Below are positions 13,247 to 13,908 of a stretch of 13,908 bases of DNA, one piece after another. Under the pieces are notes generated by a model, which worked only from the letters and a program-made list of their open reading frames with translations, searched no databases and was not told the origin of the DNA. Position 1 is the stretch's first letter; the number at the start of each line of letters is the position of its first letter. This DNA is from Candidatus Cloacimonadota bacterium (GTDB lineage Bacteria > Cloacimonadota > Cloacimonadia > Cloacimonadales > Cloacimonadaceae). The DNA lies in the NCBI GenBank assembly GCA_012519465.1, contig JAAYQD010000242.1, positions 1-13,908 on the forward strand, given 5' to 3'. Made by a program: the position numbers and the translations under genes.

Positions 13247-13908
13247 TTAGCGATAGATATGCAGTTGTGCCATCTTCTCCAACCGTCGGGCGGGGTCACT
13301 CTTTGCCAGCCAGTCATTGAAGAGGATAAAGCTCTCTTCCCCAGTGCTGAAAACCAGATCAGCCTCATTCCTATTGCTCTGGAAAGCTTCCCAACCCGCT
13401 ATCTTGTCTGCACTAAAGATCATATACAGGGTTTCGATGATAAAGTCTTTATCAGGGTCGCACACAGCGCTTAGATTCTGTTTCCAGGGCTGTCCGGCAA
13501 CAAGCTGATTATCCTGCATATCCTGCCGTGGAAAGACCATGACTACGCTTTGATCACTCAAAAAGTTGAAGATATACAAATAACCGTCTGTATTGGGAGT
13601 GATGCTGAGGCTAAATTGTTCCCCGCTGTGCAAAAGGGTTTCGCTGATTTTCACATCCATCGTCATTGAGGGGTTGTAAACCTTTTCCAGAGGCAGGATT
13701 TGCGCCCGGTAATGCATCCGGTAGCTGAAAGTGTGATTGCGTGTGTCAAAGGTGGGATACCTGTCCAAGAATTCCTCTTTTACAAACCTGCCCGCGGAGG
13801 ATGACATCATAAAGATGCTCTTTGCAACGCTCTCGTCAAAGCGGTCGTTGCGCTCCACATACATGGTGCTGGTAAAGCCTGTCAGCGATACATCATAGGG
13901 CAAGGCAT
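13247..13908 (-). CDS. DUF4384-type envelope protein, N-terminus outside the window
   Basis: The frame is open to the window edge, so the true start lies beyond 13908; a TTG at 13901-13903 is only a nominal start. At least 220 residues are visible, ending in a TAA at 13247. From about residue 82 of the visible part the sequence follows the DUF4384 pattern: ISETLLHSGEQFSLSITPNTDGYLYIFN, then VVMVFP, a domain of unknown function found in exported proteins, often beside caspase-like, kinase-like or FGE proteins. The first 80 residues hold no motif I know. The gene lies 81 bases upstream of the FGE lipoprotein gene on the same strand and probably belongs to the same envelope cluster. No catalytic motif is visible, so a binding or structural role is likely. 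Confidence 0.75.
   Translation of the reverse strand, partial: ALPYDVSLTGFTSTMYVERNDRFDESVAKSIFMMSSSAGRFVKEEFLDRYPTFDTRNHTFSYRMHYRAQILPLEKVYNPSMTMDVKISETLLHSGEQFSLSITPNTDGYLYIFNFLSDQSVVMVFPRQDMQDNQLVAGQPWKQNLSAVCDPDKDFIIETLYMIFSADKIAGWEAFQSNRNEADLVFSTGEESFILFNDWLAKSDPARRLEKMAQLHIYR

Overview
The window looks like a piece of an anaerobic, fermentative or syntrophic bacterial chromosome of moderate GC content. It carries an electron-bifurcation-type NADH/ferredoxin oxidoreductase core, a corrinoid adenosyltransferase, a cysteine-rich histidyl-tRNA synthetase-like protein, and exported caspase and FGE-sulfatase proteins. Cloacimonadota is my best guess from this mix, with low confidence, because no rRNA or other phylogenetic marker is present. 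All complete genes lie on the minus strand. The only plus-strand gene is a possible 3' fragment at the left edge.

Layout, left to right. (1) 1-624: end of a possible plus-strand gene, then a repeat-rich convergent intergenic region. It holds a hairpin with a perfect 24-bp stem, a 278-bp segment bounded by 36-bp inverted copies of a two-hairpin, terminator-like element, and the terminator of the next operon. (2) 625-3635: a tightly packed minus-strand operon in transcription order HisRS-like protein, RidA, PduO-type cobalamin adenosyltransferase, GpmA. The last three genes are joined by ATGA overlaps. (3) 3701-9294: a three-gene operon encoding NuoE-like, NuoF-like and a 1112-residue fused NuoG/GltD-like subunit. 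This resembles the BfuABC/HydABC family of flavin-based electron-bifurcating enzymes, but there is no hydrogenase H-cluster domain and no molybdenum active site. The likely job is moving electrons between NADH, ferredoxin and NADP(H). (4) 9295-9595: a gene-free spacer with a chain of small hairpins. (5) 9596-13908: an accessory cluster for the cell envelope. In transcription order it holds a DUF4384-type protein cut by the window edge, an FGE-sulfatase-domain lipoprotein, and an exported caspase-like (C14) protein with CARDB-like and EF-hand-like parts.

The most unusual feature is the C-terminus of the FGE-domain lipoprotein (about 12029-12139). Its arrangement matches the variable region of diversity-generating retroelement (DGR) targets: a fixed framework with 16 interspersed codons that all end in C or T and encode only residues reachable from AAC/AAT by adenine mutation. 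It is followed by GC-rich hairpins. No reverse transcriptase or template repeat is in the window, so if it is a DGR target it would be served from elsewhere in the genome. An exported caspase-like protease next to a possibly hypervariable surface lipoprotein is the best candidate here for an undescribed system.
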